Positions 34,005 to 44,095 of a stretch of DNA of 64,000 nucleotides are shown piece by piece (within the stretch, counting starts at the first letter, position 1; each line of letters starts with the position of its first letter). The notes below the pieces were generated by a model. It had not been told where the DNA came from. It worked only from the letters and a program-made list of their open reading frames with translations, and searched no databases. Made by a program: the position numbers and the translations under genes. Source of the DNA: Macrococcus armenti (GTDB taxonomy: Bacteria > Bacillota > Bacilli > Staphylococcales > Staphylococcaceae); NCBI RefSeq assembly GCF_020097135.1, contig NZ_CP083608.1, forward strand, positions 496,001-560,000, in the 5' to 3' direction.

Positions 34005-35228
34005 TTATGATTTTCTTTCAAATAATTCAAGTATACCGACAATATTTTTCACCGATAATTCCATATCGTTTATTGATACATATTCATATGGTCCGTGATA
34101 GTTCTCGCCACCTGTAAATAAGTTTGGTGTAGGAAGTCCCATATATGATAATTGACTACCGTCTGTACCACCACGAATTGGTTCGACAATTGGTTCAATA
34201 TTTAATGATTTCATGACTTCTAAAGGAATGTCGATAAGTTGCTTGTGCGGAGTGATTTTTTCTCCCATGTTATAATACTGGTCATTAATTTCGATGTCAG
34301 CTGAATGTATACCATATTCATCTTGAATTTCTTTTATTAAAGATCTCATTGTCTCTTTTCGTGATTCGAACTTCTCTTTTGAATGGTCGCGAATGATGTA
34401 ATCAAGTGTTGCGTGTTCAACGTTACCGTTTAAATCCATGAGATGATAAAATCCTTCATAACCTTCAGTATGCTCAGGTACTTCGCGTGATGGTAAAGAA
34501 GACTGGAATTTCACCGCTAAGTTTAATGCATTTACCATTTTATCCTTTGCACTACCTGGATGAACATTAACACCGTTAAAATTAACTGTAACACCTGCAG
34601 CATTAAAGCTTTCGTATTGAAGTTCACCACGGCGCCCACCATCAATTGTATAAGCGAAGTCTGCACCGAAGCGTTTCACGTCAAATTTATGAGGACCACG
34701 TCCGATTTCTTCATCAGGTGTAAATCCGAAACGTACTTTACCGTGTTTAATTTCAGGATGTGCAATTAAGTATTCGATTGCTGTCATAATTTCAGCAATA
34801 CCGGCTTTATTATCGGCACCGAGTAAAGTTGTACCGTCTGTCGTCATTAAAGTATGCCCTTTATATAATGAGAGTTCTGGAAATTTATGTGTTTCAATTT
34901 TTAAACCACTCTTTAATGTAATATCATTTCCATCATAATTATCGATTATTTGAGGAGAAACATTAGTACCTGTAAAATCAGTAGCTGTATCTACGTGTGC
35001 AAGTAAACCGATTACCGGAACTTCTTTATCTGTATTAGCTGGTAACGTCGCAAATAAATATCCATATTCATCAATATCTGTTTCTAGCCCTAAAGCTTCG
35101 ATTTCTGCTTTCAGTTGATTGATTAAGTCCCATTGTTTCATTGTAGAAGGTGTTGATGGACTTGATGCATCCGATTGTGTGTCTACAGTGACATATGAAG
35201 TAAGTCTTTCTATTAGTTTGTCTTTCAT
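34005..35228 (-). CDS. pepT: peptidase T (tripeptide aminopeptidase)
   Basis: A 407-residue zinc aminopeptidase of family M20B that removes the N-terminal residue of tripeptides in the cytosol. Metal ligands: [31 protein letters not shown] and YTIDGG, plus a C-terminal histidine in [11 protein letters not shown]; the HPGSAKDKM and [20 protein letters not shown] motifs are characteristic. GGGGG precedes the ATG at 35228. It complements the peptide importers encoded 12 kb away. Confidence 0.97.
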   Translation of the reverse strand: MKDKLIERLTSYVTVDTQSDASSPSTPSTMKQWDLINQLKAEIEALGLETDIDEYGYLFATLPANTDKEVPVIGLLAHVDTATDFTGTNVSPQIIDNYDGNDITLKSGLKIETHKFPELSLYKGHTLMTTDGTTLLGADNKAGIAEIMTAIEYLIAHPEIKHGKVRFGFTPDEEIGRGPHKFDVKRFGADFAYTIDGGRRGELQYESFNAAGVTVNFNGVNVHPGSAKDKMVNALNLAVKFQSSLPSREVPEHTEGYEGFYHLMDLNGNVEHATLDYIIRDHSKEKFESRKETMRSLIKEIQDEYGIHSADIEINDQYYNMGEKITPHKQLIDIPLEVMKSLNIEPIVEPIRGGTDGSQLSYMGLPTPNLFTGGENYHGPYEYVSINDMELSVKNIVGILELFERKS

Positions 35229-35284
35229 TATGTATACCCCCTGAATGTTGATACTATTATTTTATACTTAAATATATAAAAAGT

Positions 35285-35324
35285 AAAAATCCTTAAAACA
35301 CAATATCATGTTTTAAGGATTTTT
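35285..35324 (-). terminator. terminator of the ThrE-type exporter operon
   Basis: AAAATCCTTAAAACA and TGTTTTAAGGATTTT pair perfectly over 15 bp around an 8-base loop; it includes the stop codon of the gene ending at 35313, and T4 follows on minus. Confidence 0.85.
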
Positions 35325-35777
35325 ATGCTTTATTTGCTTAGCTTTCAAATGTTTATATGTTCTCATTACAGTTAAAAATAGCATTTCGGCAGTGACTAAA
35401 CCAAAGGCTATTGCACCAGAGGATAATGTGGCCTGGCTCCCTTTAATAATCGCTTCACTGAAATCTGAAATGATTAAATTTTTTGTCGCGTCATATGCGA
35501 CACCACCTGGTACGAGAGGGATAATACCAGACACGTTAAAGATAATGACAGGACGTTTGTAAATACGTGCAAGTATATGTGCACATATGCTGAGTGAAAA
35601 ACTACCGAGAAATATACTGACTGCATCGGATAAACCATTCATATTTGCGATATAATAAACAACCCATCCTACAGCACCGACAAATCCACATGCTATTAAT
35701 AATTTTCTCGGTGCATTAAAGAGAATTGCGAAAAATAAAGTCGCAAAGAAACTGATAAATGCCTGGAATAAAATCAT
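35313..35777 (-). CDS. threonine/serine exporter family, C-terminal half (YjjB/ThrE2-type)
   Basis: A 154-residue membrane protein with about five helices, including the SGIIPLVPGGVAYDA motif of the ThrE C-terminal domain. It overlaps the preceding gene by four bases (ATGA), so the two are translationally coupled. The pair corresponds to the two halves of the single-chain ThrE exporter of actinobacteria, and the two products likely form one complex in the membrane that exports small amino acids or related metabolites. Confidence 0.88.
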   Translation of the reverse strand: MILFQAFISFFATLFFAILFNAPRKLLIACGFVGAVGWVVYYIANMNGLSDAVSIFLGSFSLSICAHILARIYKRPVIIFNVSGIIPLVPGGVAYDATKNLIISDFSEAIIKGSQATLSSGAIAFGLVTAEMLFLTVMRTYKHLKAKQIKHKNP

Positions 35778-36544
35778 GATATCCCTCCAAAGATAATGAA
35801 TGTGACACCTACACCTGCACCGATTGCAAATGCTGTAAGTGCAGCTTCAACACCTTTAGTGATACCGGCAATAAGCTGTCCGGCCATCATATCACGGATT
35901 GCATTAGTAATCGGCACACCAGGTACGAGTGGCATAACACCTGAAATAATAATTTTATCTATAGAGCTGCTGAAGAAATAGTTTACAAATCCAATTGCGA
36001 TTAATGCGATTGCAACGGAACCAGCGAATTCTGCAAAAAATCTAATTTTAAAGTAGTAACCAATCTGTTCACAAATATAATAGCCAACAAGGCCACTAAT
36101 AAAGGCGGGGAGTGCATCTTGTATATGACCTTTAAACATAAATAGAAACAACATAGATACTAATCCAGATGATAATACTTTTAACCAGAACTTAAATTGC
36201 AGATTCGCTTTATCAAGTATATCTAACGACATTTTCGCGGCTTGTAATGTTACTTTACCAGATGTAATTGCACGAGAAATCTCATTTACTTCGGAAATTT
36301 TTTCTAAGTCAGTCGTACGATCAGATACGCGGTATAGGCGCGTCGAACTTTTATCATTCAGAGAGAAAATGATTGCTGTGGGCGTTACAAAACTATGTGT
36401 GTGATGCAATCCGTAATATTCAGCAATACGTGTCATCGTATCTTCAACGCGATACGTTTCCGCACCAGACTCAAGTAATATTTTTCCTGCTAACATCGCA
36501 ACTTCTTTTACTTTTTGCTCATCGTACAATTGATTCGATATCAT
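35774..36544 (-). CDS. threonine/serine exporter family, N-terminal half (YjjP/ThrE1-type)
   Basis: 256 residues: a soluble N-terminal part (about 1-110, with LAGKILLESGAETYRVEDTM and SFVTPTAIIFSL) and five helices behind it with SGVMPLVPGVPITNAIRD, the DUF1212/ThrE signature. AAAGGAG precedes the ATG at 36544. First gene of a two-gene operon with the YjjB-type half. The substrate is inferred from the family only. Confidence 0.9.
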   Translation of the reverse strand: MISNQLYDEQKVKEVAMLAGKILLESGAETYRVEDTMTRIAEYYGLHHTHSFVTPTAIIFSLNDKSSTRLYRVSDRTTDLEKISEVNEISRAITSGKVTLQAAKMSLDILDKANLQFKFWLKVLSSGLVSMLFLFMFKGHIQDALPAFISGLVGYYICEQIGYYFKIRFFAEFAGSVAIALIAIGFVNYFFSSSIDKIIISGVMPLVPGVPITNAIRDMMAGQLIAGITKGVEAALTAFAIGAGVGVTFIIFGGIS

Positions 36545-36558
36545 TTTAGTCTCCTTTG

Positions 36559-37623
36559 TTATTTAATGATTGGATTAAACATTATAGTATCATGACCTTG
36601 GTTTTTTGCAGCGTGTAACATTTCATCCGCTTCTTTGAAAATTTTGCGATGCGTTTTAATTTCAGACCTTGGAATGTAGCCGATACCGATTGTTACAGTT
36701 AAATGAATAATCTCTCTATTCTGTAAGTGGAATGTGGAGTTAATGACGCCATTTTTAATACTCTCTGCGCATTTGACTGTATCATCCAGTGATTTATCAC
36801 TGAAGATAACTGAAAACTCTTCTCCACCATTTCTATATATTTTTGAGTTTACAGGAACGTAGTTTTTGAGCACTTGTGTCATCTGCTTGAGCACGGCATC
36901 ACCTGCATCGTGACCAAATTTATCATTCACTTCTTTAAAGTCATCAATATCAATTAAAAGTAATGATAAAGATTGTTTTTGCTCAGAGGCTTGTTTGCTG
37001 ACACTATTTAAATAACGGTCAAATGCACGGACATTACCTAAACCTGTTAAGTAATCTATAATATGTTCCTTATTATATCGACTTAACATTTTCTGTACGC
37101 GCCAAATATCTGCAAACATAACGCTTGAACTCAAAGATAGTATGAAACTTGAAATAATAAGTAAAAGCCATTCGTTTAAAATAAATGTATTAAAAAAGTA
37201 AGAATAACAACCAATGATAATGACACTTATAAAGTTTAATACTTGTATTGACTGTACATCCTGTAATTTAATAAACGGTCCGATAGTGCTGACAACTGCT
37301 GCGATTACTACAATATAGAGCGCATTTGTTAACGATGAATGTATTATATAAATATCGATAATCATTAAAATAACAGCACTAAACATCGTATAAAGAAAAT
37401 TTGTAAATCTTCCTAGAAAGAGTAGTGGGACAAACATTAACGTGAATGAAATTGTTTTATACTCAATCGGATAAGTCATTAATAAAATTGCGATGATCGT
37501 CATCAATAATGTGATATATGGTTTTTTAAAGACAACTTCACGTTCTTCAAAAAACTGTATGCGATGAAACAGATAGATACCGCTCACAGTCACAGCTACA
37601 TTATAAATAATAGCTTCTATCAT
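36559..37623 (-). CDS. gdpS: membrane GGDEF-domain protein (GdpS type)
   Basis: 354 residues: six N-terminal helices (about 1-180, 5TM-5TMR-like) and a C-terminal GGDEF domain with DYLTGLGNVRAFD, IDIDDFKEVNDKFGHDAGD and the active-site loop GGEEF at 266-270. The catalytic residues for diguanylate cyclase activity are intact, but the RxxD inhibitory site that should lie just before GGEEF reads PVNS, so product inhibition is unlikely. It corresponds to staphylococcal GdpS, reported to affect biofilm and protein A independently of c-di-GMP. Between the YitT gene and the ThrE pair on the same strand. Confidence 0.92.
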   Translation of the reverse strand: MIEAIIYNVAVTVSGIYLFHRIQFFEEREVVFKKPYITLLMTIIAILLMTYPIEYKTISFTLMFVPLLFLGRFTNFLYTMFSAVILMIIDIYIIHSSLTNALYIVVIAAVVSTIGPFIKLQDVQSIQVLNFISVIIIGCYSYFFNTFILNEWLLLIISSFILSLSSSVMFADIWRVQKMLSRYNKEHIIDYLTGLGNVRAFDRYLNSVSKQASEQKQSLSLLLIDIDDFKEVNDKFGHDAGDAVLKQMTQVLKNYVPVNSKIYRNGGEEFSVIFSDKSLDDTVKCAESIKNGVINSTFHLQNREIIHLTVTIGIGYIPRSEIKTHRKIFKEADEMLHAAKNQGHDTIMFNPIIK

Positions 37624-37637
37624 AATAATACTCCTCT

Positions 37638-38495
37638 CTATTTAGAACGATAAACTTTCGCAGTACTAAACCCTCTGCCGATAATGTCAGAAGTGTTAAT
37701 GAAAATAACGAATGAATCCGGTTCATCTTCGGTAATAAGCTGTTTAAAGTAAATCGCTTCGTTTTGTTCCATCACTGAAAATAGTAATGTTTTACCTTCG
37801 CGGTTATATCCTCCAAAAGCATTGACAGAAGTTACACCTCTCTCAATTTTTTCATGAATTAAATTTGTAACGATTGCTTCTTTAGAAGTAATAATGAATA
37901 CAAGTTTATTATCACCTGTTCTCAATTGTACGATATCGATGACTTTACTCGTTACAAATATAGAAATCAGTGCATATAAAGCTAGTTCGAAATTAAAAAC
38001 AAACGCGCTGAATACAACGACGAATGCATCAACAACGAATTGAGAAAAACCACTGGAAAGCCCTGTATATTTCTTGACGATTTGTGCAAGTGTAGCAGTT
38101 CCACCAGTTGAACCATTACCGCGGTAAACGATTCCAAGCCCGATTCCGAGAACAATACCTCCGTATAGTGATGCAAGTAATGCATCGTGCGGACCGTGCT
38201 TTACGAGACCTTGCGTTAAAAAGATAGTCAGTGGTACGATAAACGTTGCGATTAATGTTTTTAAGCTAAATGCTCGCCCTAAAGTAATCCATCCAACAAT
38301 GAATATTGGTAAGTTGAACATAAACTGTATTAGAGAAGGGTCAGTATTAAATAGATGATTCAATATCGTACTTAAACCTGATATACCACCAGCTGCTATT
38401 TTTCCAGGAAGCAGGAATAAATTATAGCTGATACCTACAATAATTGATCCGATAGATGTGTAAATTACATCCATAACTGTTCTGTTCATTTTCAT
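37638..38495 (-). CDS. YitT family membrane protein (DUF161 + DUF2179)
   Basis: A 285-residue protein: five to six N-terminal helices with LPGKIAAGGISGLSTIL and NLPIFIVGW, typical of YitT, then a C-terminal cytosolic DUF2179 domain (about 200-285, TSKEAIVTNLIHEKIERGVT and NTSDIIGRGF). The function of the family is unknown. GGGGATGAAG precedes the ATG. It lies 14 bases upstream of gdpS on the same strand, so the two probably form an operon, and is divergent from tagO. Confidence 0.9.
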   Translation of the reverse strand: MKMNRTVMDVIYTSIGSIIVGISYNLFLLPGKIAAGGISGLSTILNHLFNTDPSLIQFMFNLPIFIVGWITLGRAFSLKTLIATFIVPLTIFLTQGLVKHGPHDALLASLYGGIVLGIGLGIVYRGNGSTGGTATLAQIVKKYTGLSSGFSQFVVDAFVVVFSAFVFNFELALYALISIFVTSKVIDIVQLRTGDNKLVFIITSKEAIVTNLIHEKIERGVTSVNAFGGYNREGKTLLFSVMEQNEAIYFKQLITEDEPDSFVIFINTSDIIGRGFSTAKVYRSK

Positions 38496-38693
38496 AACTT
38501 CATCCCCATTTTTTCAAAAAAATAAGTAAAGCATTAGCTTTACCATAAATTTATTAGTGTCGAAAAGAGATCTTAACCGTATTATTATGGAATAAAACAC
38601 GCATATAGTCAATTGTTACTTATTATAGATTATAATTGATAACATCGCATATTGTGATATTATTAAGAAGAATTGAACTTACGAGGTGTACTC

Positions 38694-39740
38694 ATGCTCA
38701 CGATAAAATTAATATTAATATCAGCGGTATTTTCTTTATTGTTAACACCGTTAGTGATAAAAGTTTCTTACTTGATAGGTGCGGTTGACAAACCGAACTA
38801 TAGAAAGGTCCACAAAAAGCCTGTATCTGTATTAGGAGGCGTTGTCATTTTATGTGCTTTCCTAGTTGGTATGTGGATTGGGCAGCCAGTAGAAAAAGAA
38901 ATAGTGCCGATTGTTATCGGGGCAATACTTATACAATTATTAGGACTTGTTGATGACTTTGTTGATTTACCTGCGATTGTAAAGCTCATTGGACAGATTT
39001 GTATAGCTTCAATTGTAGTTTATCACGGTGTGACATTAGATTTAATTACTTTACCATTTGGAATCGTCATTCAGTTCGGCATATTCAGCATTCCGATGAC
39101 GATATTATGGATTGTTGCAGTAACGAACGCGATTAACTTAGTTGATGGTCTGGATGGGTTAGCGACAGGTGTATCAGGTATAGCACTTGCTACAATTGGT
39201 TTTATCGCAATTATCCAGCAAAATATATTTATCATGATGTTATGTAGTGTATTAATTGGAGCATTACTAGGATTTTTGAGATATAATTTTTACCCAGCAA
39301 GAATTTTCTTAGGTGATAATGGGGCTTTACTTTTAGGGTTTATTATTGGTGTACTAAGTTTGCTCGGCTTTAAAAATATTACATTAATCTCATTGTTCTT
39401 CCCGATTATTATACTCGCTGTGCCATTTATTGATATGTCGTTTGCGATGATTCGCAGATATAGACAAGGCAAGCCAATCATGCAGGCGGATAAGTCACAT
39501 CTGCATCATAAATTGCTTGAGCTAGGTTACACGCACCCACAAACAGTTTTATTAATCTATTCAATTGCAGCATTATTCAGTGTTGCTTCGATTATCCTAT
39601 ATTTATCGAGTGTGTGGGGTGCCATCATTATTGTGATTTTATTGATAATTACAATTGAATTGATAGTGGAATTCACTGGTTTAATTGATGATTCACATCA
39701 ACCGCTGCTGAATTTCATGAGAAGTATCATAAAAAGATAA
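38694..39740 (+). CDS. tagO: undecaprenyl-phosphate N-acetylglucosaminyl-1-phosphate transferase TagO/TarO
   Basis: A 348-residue membrane enzyme with about ten helices that starts wall teichoic acid synthesis by moving GlcNAc-1-phosphate to undecaprenyl phosphate. Hallmarks: GLVDDFVDLP (Mg-binding DD), NAINLVDGLDGLATG, RIFLGDNGALLLGF and the HxH motif in KSHLHHKLLELG. The ATG at 38694 follows GAGGTG; seven extra upstream codons lack a site. A terminator shared with the convergent yigZ gene follows at once. In S. aureus this gene has also been called llm. Confidence 0.95.
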   Translation: MLTIKLILISAVFSLLLTPLVIKVSYLIGAVDKPNYRKVHKKPVSVLGGVVILCAFLVGMWIGQPVEKEIVPIVIGAILIQLLGLVDDFVDLPAIVKLIGQICIASIVVYHGVTLDLITLPFGIVIQFGIFSIPMTILWIVAVTNAINLVDGLDGLATGVSGIALATIGFIAIIQQNIFIMMLCSVLIGALLGFLRYNFYPARIFLGDNGALLLGFIIGVLSLLGFKNITLISLFFPIIILAVPFIDMSFAMIRRYRQGKPIMQADKSHLHHKLLELGYTHPQTVLLIYSIAALFSVASIILYLSSVWGAIIIVILLIITIELIVEFTGLIDDSHQPLLNFMRSIIKR

Positions 39741-39770
39741 AGAACGCTGTATTTTTGCAGCGTTCTTTTT
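39739..39770. terminator. bidirectional terminator between tagO and yigZ
   Basis: AAAGAACGCTG and CAGCGTTCTTT form a perfect 11-bp stem with an 8-base loop, with A and T tracts. Confidence 0.9.
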
Positions 39771-40404
39771 ATATATCAAAAGGTAACATGAGTTCGTCGG
39801 CAATTTCGACTTCGGGATTACCTTGTGTAAGCTCCGTAACATAATCAATAAAAGATTCTTTGTCCTGTACGACGAGTTGAATATCATAAGTCACTTTATC
39901 CGTATATGTCTTATCCATTATGACAAACTTTTCATCTAAGCTATGTTCGAATTTTCCTGTATTTTCATATGGTAATGTTGCTTTAATAATCAGTCCATTT
40001 TTATAGATGACTTTACCAGTTTCCTGTATTGCATCGGACACTCCACCTTGATAAGCGCGAATTAAACCGCCACTACCAAGTTTGATACCTCCATAATAGC
40101 GTGTTACGATAGCAACAGCGTTATGAATTTCATTTTTCTTCAATGATTCAAGCATCGGTACGCCGGCTGTTCCGCTTGGTTCACCGTCATCATTTGCTTT
40201 TTGAATTTGGTGACTATCACCGATTGTATAGGCTGAACAATTGTGCGTTGCATCTTTATGAAGCGCCTTAATTTCTGCGATTTTATCCTTCGCTTCTTCC
40301 TCACTATCAACTTTATATAAGTGTGTAATAAATCTTGATTTGTTTATAATGGTTTCATGTATTATATTTTCTTTTATTGTTATAAAATTTTTCAATTGCT
40401 TCAC
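39769..40404 (-). CDS. YigZ/IMPACT (UPF0029) family protein
   Basis: A 211-residue soluble protein. The N-terminal IMPACT domain carries NKSRFITHL, THNCSAYTIGD, DDGEPSGTAGVPML and VTRYYGGIKLGSGGLIRAY, the family signature; the C-terminal part is a DUF1949 ferredoxin-like domain (about 135-205). Its biochemical role in bacteria is unclear; eukaryotic relatives regulate Gcn2. Conserved next to tagO in staphylococci. The ATG at 40404 follows a GAGGTG site. Confidence 0.92.
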   Translation of the reverse strand: MKQLKNFITIKENIIHETIINKSRFITHLYKVDSEEEAKDKIAEIKALHKDATHNCSAYTIGDSHQIQKANDDGEPSGTAGVPMLESLKKNEIHNAVAIVTRYYGGIKLGSGGLIRAYQGGVSDAIQETGKVIYKNGLIIKATLPYENTGKFEHSLDEKFVIMDKTYTDKVTYDIQLVVQDKESFIDYVTELTQGNPEVEIADELMLPFDI

Positions 40405-40528
40405 CTCTTTATATTATAATTTATATTCTAACAAAAAAATTAAATTTCTTTCATATATCTTTATTCTTTATTTTTATGATTAAACTGTATAATATATATA
40501 TTGGGATGTATTGGAATGGAGGGCACAA

Positions 40529-41380
40529 ATGAAAACGGCGATAATTACAGATTCAACGAGCTATTTGACAGAAGAGATGATTACGCGATATGACATTCGT
40601 GTTATTTCGCTGAATGTTATTTTTAAGAATGAAGTATTCGTTGAAGCAGACTATAGTGCAGAACAGTTTTATGAGCGCATGCGTACAGAAAAACAACTGC
40701 CAACTACGAGCCAGCCGACAACAGGCGAATACGTTACATTACTTGAACAACTGAAGGAAGAAGGATTCACTGATTGTATTTCTATTCATTTATCTAGTGG
40801 TATTAGTGGTACGTTCCAGAATGCTATTACTGCTGGTGAGATGGTAGAAGGGATTACGTTACATGCTTTTGATTCAGAAATTGCATGTATGGTAGCAGGT
40901 ATGTTTACATTGCGTGCTGCAGAACTTAAAGATGTACTCCCACCTGAAGCGATTATTGAAGAATTGACGAATATGCGTGCACGTTCAAATGCATACTTTT
41001 TAGTAGATGATCTGAAAAATTTACAAAAGGGTGGACGCTTAAACGGTGCACAGGCAATTATCGGAAGTATGTTGCAAGTGAAACCGATTCTTCATTTCGA
41101 GGATAAAGTTATTGTACCATTTGATAAAGTTCGTACTAAGAAAAAAGCGGTACAGTTTGTTCAATCAAAAATTAGTGAAGAAGTTTCAGGTCCTGCAACG
41201 TTTGTTGTGATTCATGCGAATGCAGAATCTGAAGCAGAAGCAATTCGTGCACAATTACAGGAACAATTCCCGGAAGCGGATGTTATCATCAGTTATTTTG
41301 GTCCGGTAATCGGCACACATTTAGGTGAGAAATCACTTGGTGTAGGATATGTACATCATAAGTTTGAAATGTTTCAATAA
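40529..41380 (+). CDS. DegV family fatty-acid-binding protein
   Basis: A 283-residue soluble protein. The DegV domain motifs TDSTSYLTEE (residues 6-15), TTSQPTTGEY, SIHLSSGISGTFQNA and LQKGGRLNGAQAIIGSMLQVKPIL are all present. DegV/FakB proteins bind a fatty acid for phosphorylation by FakA; whether this copy is a FakB partner cannot be settled here. The start is the ATG at 40529 after GGAGGG. A terminator separates it from comFA. Confidence 0.92.
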   Translation: MKTAIITDSTSYLTEEMITRYDIRVISLNVIFKNEVFVEADYSAEQFYERMRTEKQLPTTSQPTTGEYVTLLEQLKEEGFTDCISIHLSSGISGTFQNAITAGEMVEGITLHAFDSEIACMVAGMFTLRAAELKDVLPPEAIIEELTNMRARSNAYFLVDDLKNLQKGGRLNGAQAIIGSMLQVKPILHFEDKVIVPFDKVRTKKKAVQFVQSKISEEVSGPATFVVIHANAESEAEAIRAQLQEQFPEADVIISYFGPVIGTHLGEKSLGVGYVHHKFEMFQ

Positions 41381-41402
41381 TGTCTTATATTCTTATTTAT
41401 TC

Positions 41403-41432
41403 AGCACACTTTTTTAAGTGTGCTATTTTTTA
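41403..41432 (+). terminator. terminator between degV and comFA
   Basis: AGCACACTT and AAGTGTGCT form a 9-bp stem around TTTT, followed by ATTTTTTA. Confidence 0.85.
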
Positions 41433-41443
41433 TGGAGGAAATT

Positions 41444-42649
41444 ATGTTATTGAAAATTGGCACAGAAGGGACAGTGCATTCTGTCGTGCGTCACAATGGT
41501 AAGTGTCTTTGTAATTTCTGTATGAATAATTATTTGTTTGGTACTTACTTTCATCATGGTCTTCAAAAAGAAATAACATACTGCCGCGTTTGTCTAATGC
41601 ATTATGCAACAACTGAAAACTACATTATCAGTGAAGATTTTGAGCGACAAAAGGAATTGATAAAGTTAAATATCCCGTTTGAATTAACGGATCAGCAAAA
41701 GCGTGCCAGTCAGTATATTGTAGATCAATTTCATAAAAGAGAAGAAAGTTTGCTATATGCTGTTACTGGTGCAGGAAAAACAGAAATGATGCTGCAGTCA
41801 GTAGTTGAAGCACGCAGCATAGGATGTAATGTGCTCATTACTGCGCCACGCACGGATGTCGTTAAAGAATTGGCGCTTCGCCTGAGTGATTACATGCCAG
41901 GTACACAGATTGATGTGCTGTATGCTGGGCACTACAACATTACAAATAGCAGACTTGTTATTGCTACAGTTCATCAGCTGGCGATCTATCAGCAGCACTT
42001 CGATCTTGTTATTGTTGATGAGATTGATGCATTTCCACTGAATTGTGATAAACGGCTGGATAAACTGCTGAGACGTGCACTAACGCCTGATGGTACGATG
42101 ATTTATTTATCAGCGACACCGCCCGATAGATTACTTAAGCTCCCTCATATATATTTGCCATCAAGATATCACCACAGAGCGTTACCTGTACCGAAGCTTA
42201 AATATTACCGTGTAACTGTAAAGTCACTTTCACACCGTCTGAAATCAATTACGGATACGACGCTAATATTTTTCAGCGATATTAAACAGATGGAGCAACT
42301 TTATGAAGCATTGGATGAATCTATCAAACAAAATGGCACGATTGTGTATTCAGATGATAATGATCGCCATGATAAAGTAGCGAAAATACGCGCAGGAAAA
42401 TATAAATTTATATTTACGACAACGATATTAGAACGTGGATTTACGAAAGAGCATTTATCTGTCTGGGTCATTAATAGTGAACAATTTAGTTGGGATGCAC
42501 TTGTTCAGATTGCGGGGCGTGTTGACAGAAAAGGGAGTGAGCACAATGGAACAGTTTATTACTTTCATGAAGGAGTGAGTGCGCAGATGAATAAAGCGAT
42601 AACAACAATAAAAAGGATGAATCAAAAGCATGAAGACAAGATGCATTAA
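41444..42649 (+). CDS. comFA: competence helicase-like ATPase ComFA
   Basis: A 401-residue DEAD-type ATPase that drives uptake of transforming DNA across the membrane. The N-terminal zinc site is CLCNFC...YCRVC, Walker A is AVTGAGKTEM, the Walker B motif is VIVDEIDAFP, motif III LSATP and motif VI QIAGRVDRKG. The start is the ATG at 41444 after GGAGG. It overlaps comFC by 20 bases. The presence of intact comFA and comFC suggests a retained competence system, as in other Staphylococcaceae. Confidence 0.95.
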   Translation: MLLKIGTEGTVHSVVRHNGKCLCNFCMNNYLFGTYFHHGLQKEITYCRVCLMHYATTENYIISEDFERQKELIKLNIPFELTDQQKRASQYIVDQFHKREESLLYAVTGAGKTEMMLQSVVEARSIGCNVLITAPRTDVVKELALRLSDYMPGTQIDVLYAGHYNITNSRLVIATVHQLAIYQQHFDLVIVDEIDAFPLNCDKRLDKLLRRALTPDGTMIYLSATPPDRLLKLPHIYLPSRYHHRALPVPKLKYYRVTVKSLSHRLKSITDTTLIFFSDIKQMEQLYEALDESIKQNGTIVYSDDNDRHDKVAKIRAGKYKFIFTTTILERGFTKEHLSVWVINSEQFSWDALVQIAGRVDRKGSEHNGTVYYFHEGVSAQMNKAITTIKRMNQKHEDKMH

Positions 42650-43310
42650 TTGTGAAGCGCATATCCATATGAATTTGTGTATTGAGCAGTTGTTTCAACC
42701 ACCACAAAAATTATGTGAACGATGCCTTGCACAATTTAAAATCGAAAAAATCGAACGGTGCCCAAAATGTCACAAAAGACTAGCAGCAAACGAAACGGTT
42801 TGTATCGATTGTAAATTTCTAGAGCGATTTAATAAAACGATAGATAAAATTCATATTATAAGTGACTATAACCCGTTTGTTAAATCAATGTTACTTAAAT
42901 ATAAAGGATTCTATGATTTTGTGTTATGCGAAGCCTTTGCAGAAGTATTGCTGCATCATTATAAACCCCGCTTCTTCTGGCAGTTTGATTATGTAATTGC
43001 GATGCCCGTATCGGAAGAACGATTGAACGTACGAGGGTTTAATCAAATAGTAGCGATACTTAATGCGGCGAATATAAAACACCATGATATATTAAAAACA
43101 CATTATAGAGATAAACAGTCATATTTAACGAAGAAAGAGCGATTACAGCAGCGTAATCCATTTTACATGTCTGGAGAAATTAAGGAAAATGCACGTATAT
43201 TACTCATAGATGATATTTATACAACAGGGTTAACAGTTTACCAGGCGGCGAGTGTATTATTATCCAATAAAGATTGTTCAGTTGAAGTGTTAGCGTTTGC
43301 AAGAGCCTGA
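42630..43310 (+). CDS. comFC: ComF family protein ComFC, phosphoribosyltransferase-like
   Basis: A 226-residue partner of ComFA. Four CxxC pairs at the N-terminus (RCINC, LCERC, RCPKC, CIDC; within residues 5-60) form zinc knuckles, and a phosphoribosyltransferase fold follows with the PRPP motif ILLIDDIYTTGLT near residue 190. Needed for transformation in related bacteria. It starts inside comFA, with AAAGGA some 12 bases upstream, so translation is coupled. Confidence 0.94.
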   Translation: MKTRCINCEAHIHMNLCIEQLFQPPQKLCERCLAQFKIEKIERCPKCHKRLAANETVCIDCKFLERFNKTIDKIHIISDYNPFVKSMLLKYKGFYDFVLCEAFAEVLLHHYKPRFFWQFDYVIAMPVSEERLNVRGFNQIVAILNAANIKHHDILKTHYRDKQSYLTKKERLQQRNPFYMSGEIKENARILLIDDIYTTGLTVYQAASVLLSNKDCSVEVLAFARA

Positions 43311-43373
43311 ATATTTGGTAAAATAGAAGTAGGAAGAAACATCATAAGAATAGTTTCAAAGGAGCGATGCTTT

Positions 43374-43934
43374 ATGTTTAGATTTGAAATTCATGGTGAT
43401 AACATCACTGTAACTGACGCAATTAGAAATTACATCGAGGAGAAATTAAGCAAACTTGAAAGATACTTTACTAACGTGCCGGAAGCGAATGCACATGTAA
43501 AGATTAAAACTTATCAAGATGGTAAATCTAAAGTTGAAGTAACTATTCCTCTTAAGGATGTAACATTACGTGCAGAAGAACGTCATGATGACCTTTATGC
43601 AGGTGTTGACTTAATCGTTGAGAAATTAGAACGTCAGATGCGTAAACATAAAACTAAAGTAAACCGTAAATTCCGTGAAAAAGGTGTTGAGAAAGATATC
43701 TTTGCAGTATTACCGGAAGTAGATCAGGAAGAAGAGAAGGGCGAAGAGATTGAAATCATCCGTTCTAAACAATTCGATTTAAAACCGATGGATGCTGAAG
43801 AAGCGGTACTACAAATGAATATGTTAGGACATGATTTCTTCATCTTCAACGATGCGGAAACAAATGATACTAATATTGTATACAGACGTAAAGATGGCAA
43901 GTATGGATTAATCGAAACTACTGTTCAACGCTAA
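43374..43934 (+). CDS. hpf: long-form ribosome hibernation promoting factor HPF
   Basis: A 186-residue long HPF that pairs 70S ribosomes into inactive 100S dimers. The N-terminal S30AE domain (1-100; [22 protein letters not shown]) is followed by a charged linker and a C-terminal dimerisation domain (about 125-186; [26 protein letters not shown]). AAAGGAG precedes the ATG at 43374. It sits between comFC and secA as in S. aureus, with its own terminator. Confidence 0.97.
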   Translation: MFRFEIHGDNITVTDAIRNYIEEKLSKLERYFTNVPEANAHVKIKTYQDGKSKVEVTIPLKDVTLRAEERHDDLYAGVDLIVEKLERQMRKHKTKVNRKFREKGVEKDIFAVLPEVDQEEEKGEEIEIIRSKQFDLKPMDAEEAVLQMNMLGHDFFIFNDAETNDTNIVYRRKDGKYGLIETTVQR

Positions 43935-43940
43935 TGACGT

Positions 43941-43975
43941 TATAACCGGGACATATGTCCCGGTTATTTTATTTT
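43941..43975 (+). terminator. terminator after hpf
   Basis: TATAACCGGGACAT/ATGTCCCGGTTATT: a perfect 11-bp AACCGGGACAT palindrome, followed by TTATTTT. Confidence 0.88.
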
Positions 43976-44095
43976 GAGTATAGAAATCGAGGCAACACGT
44001 GCTAATTTTGACTTAAATATTTCTAATCATACACAATCCGTGCTATAGTTATATGTTGTATACAAATGTACTTTGTAACTAAAGGAGAGAACACG

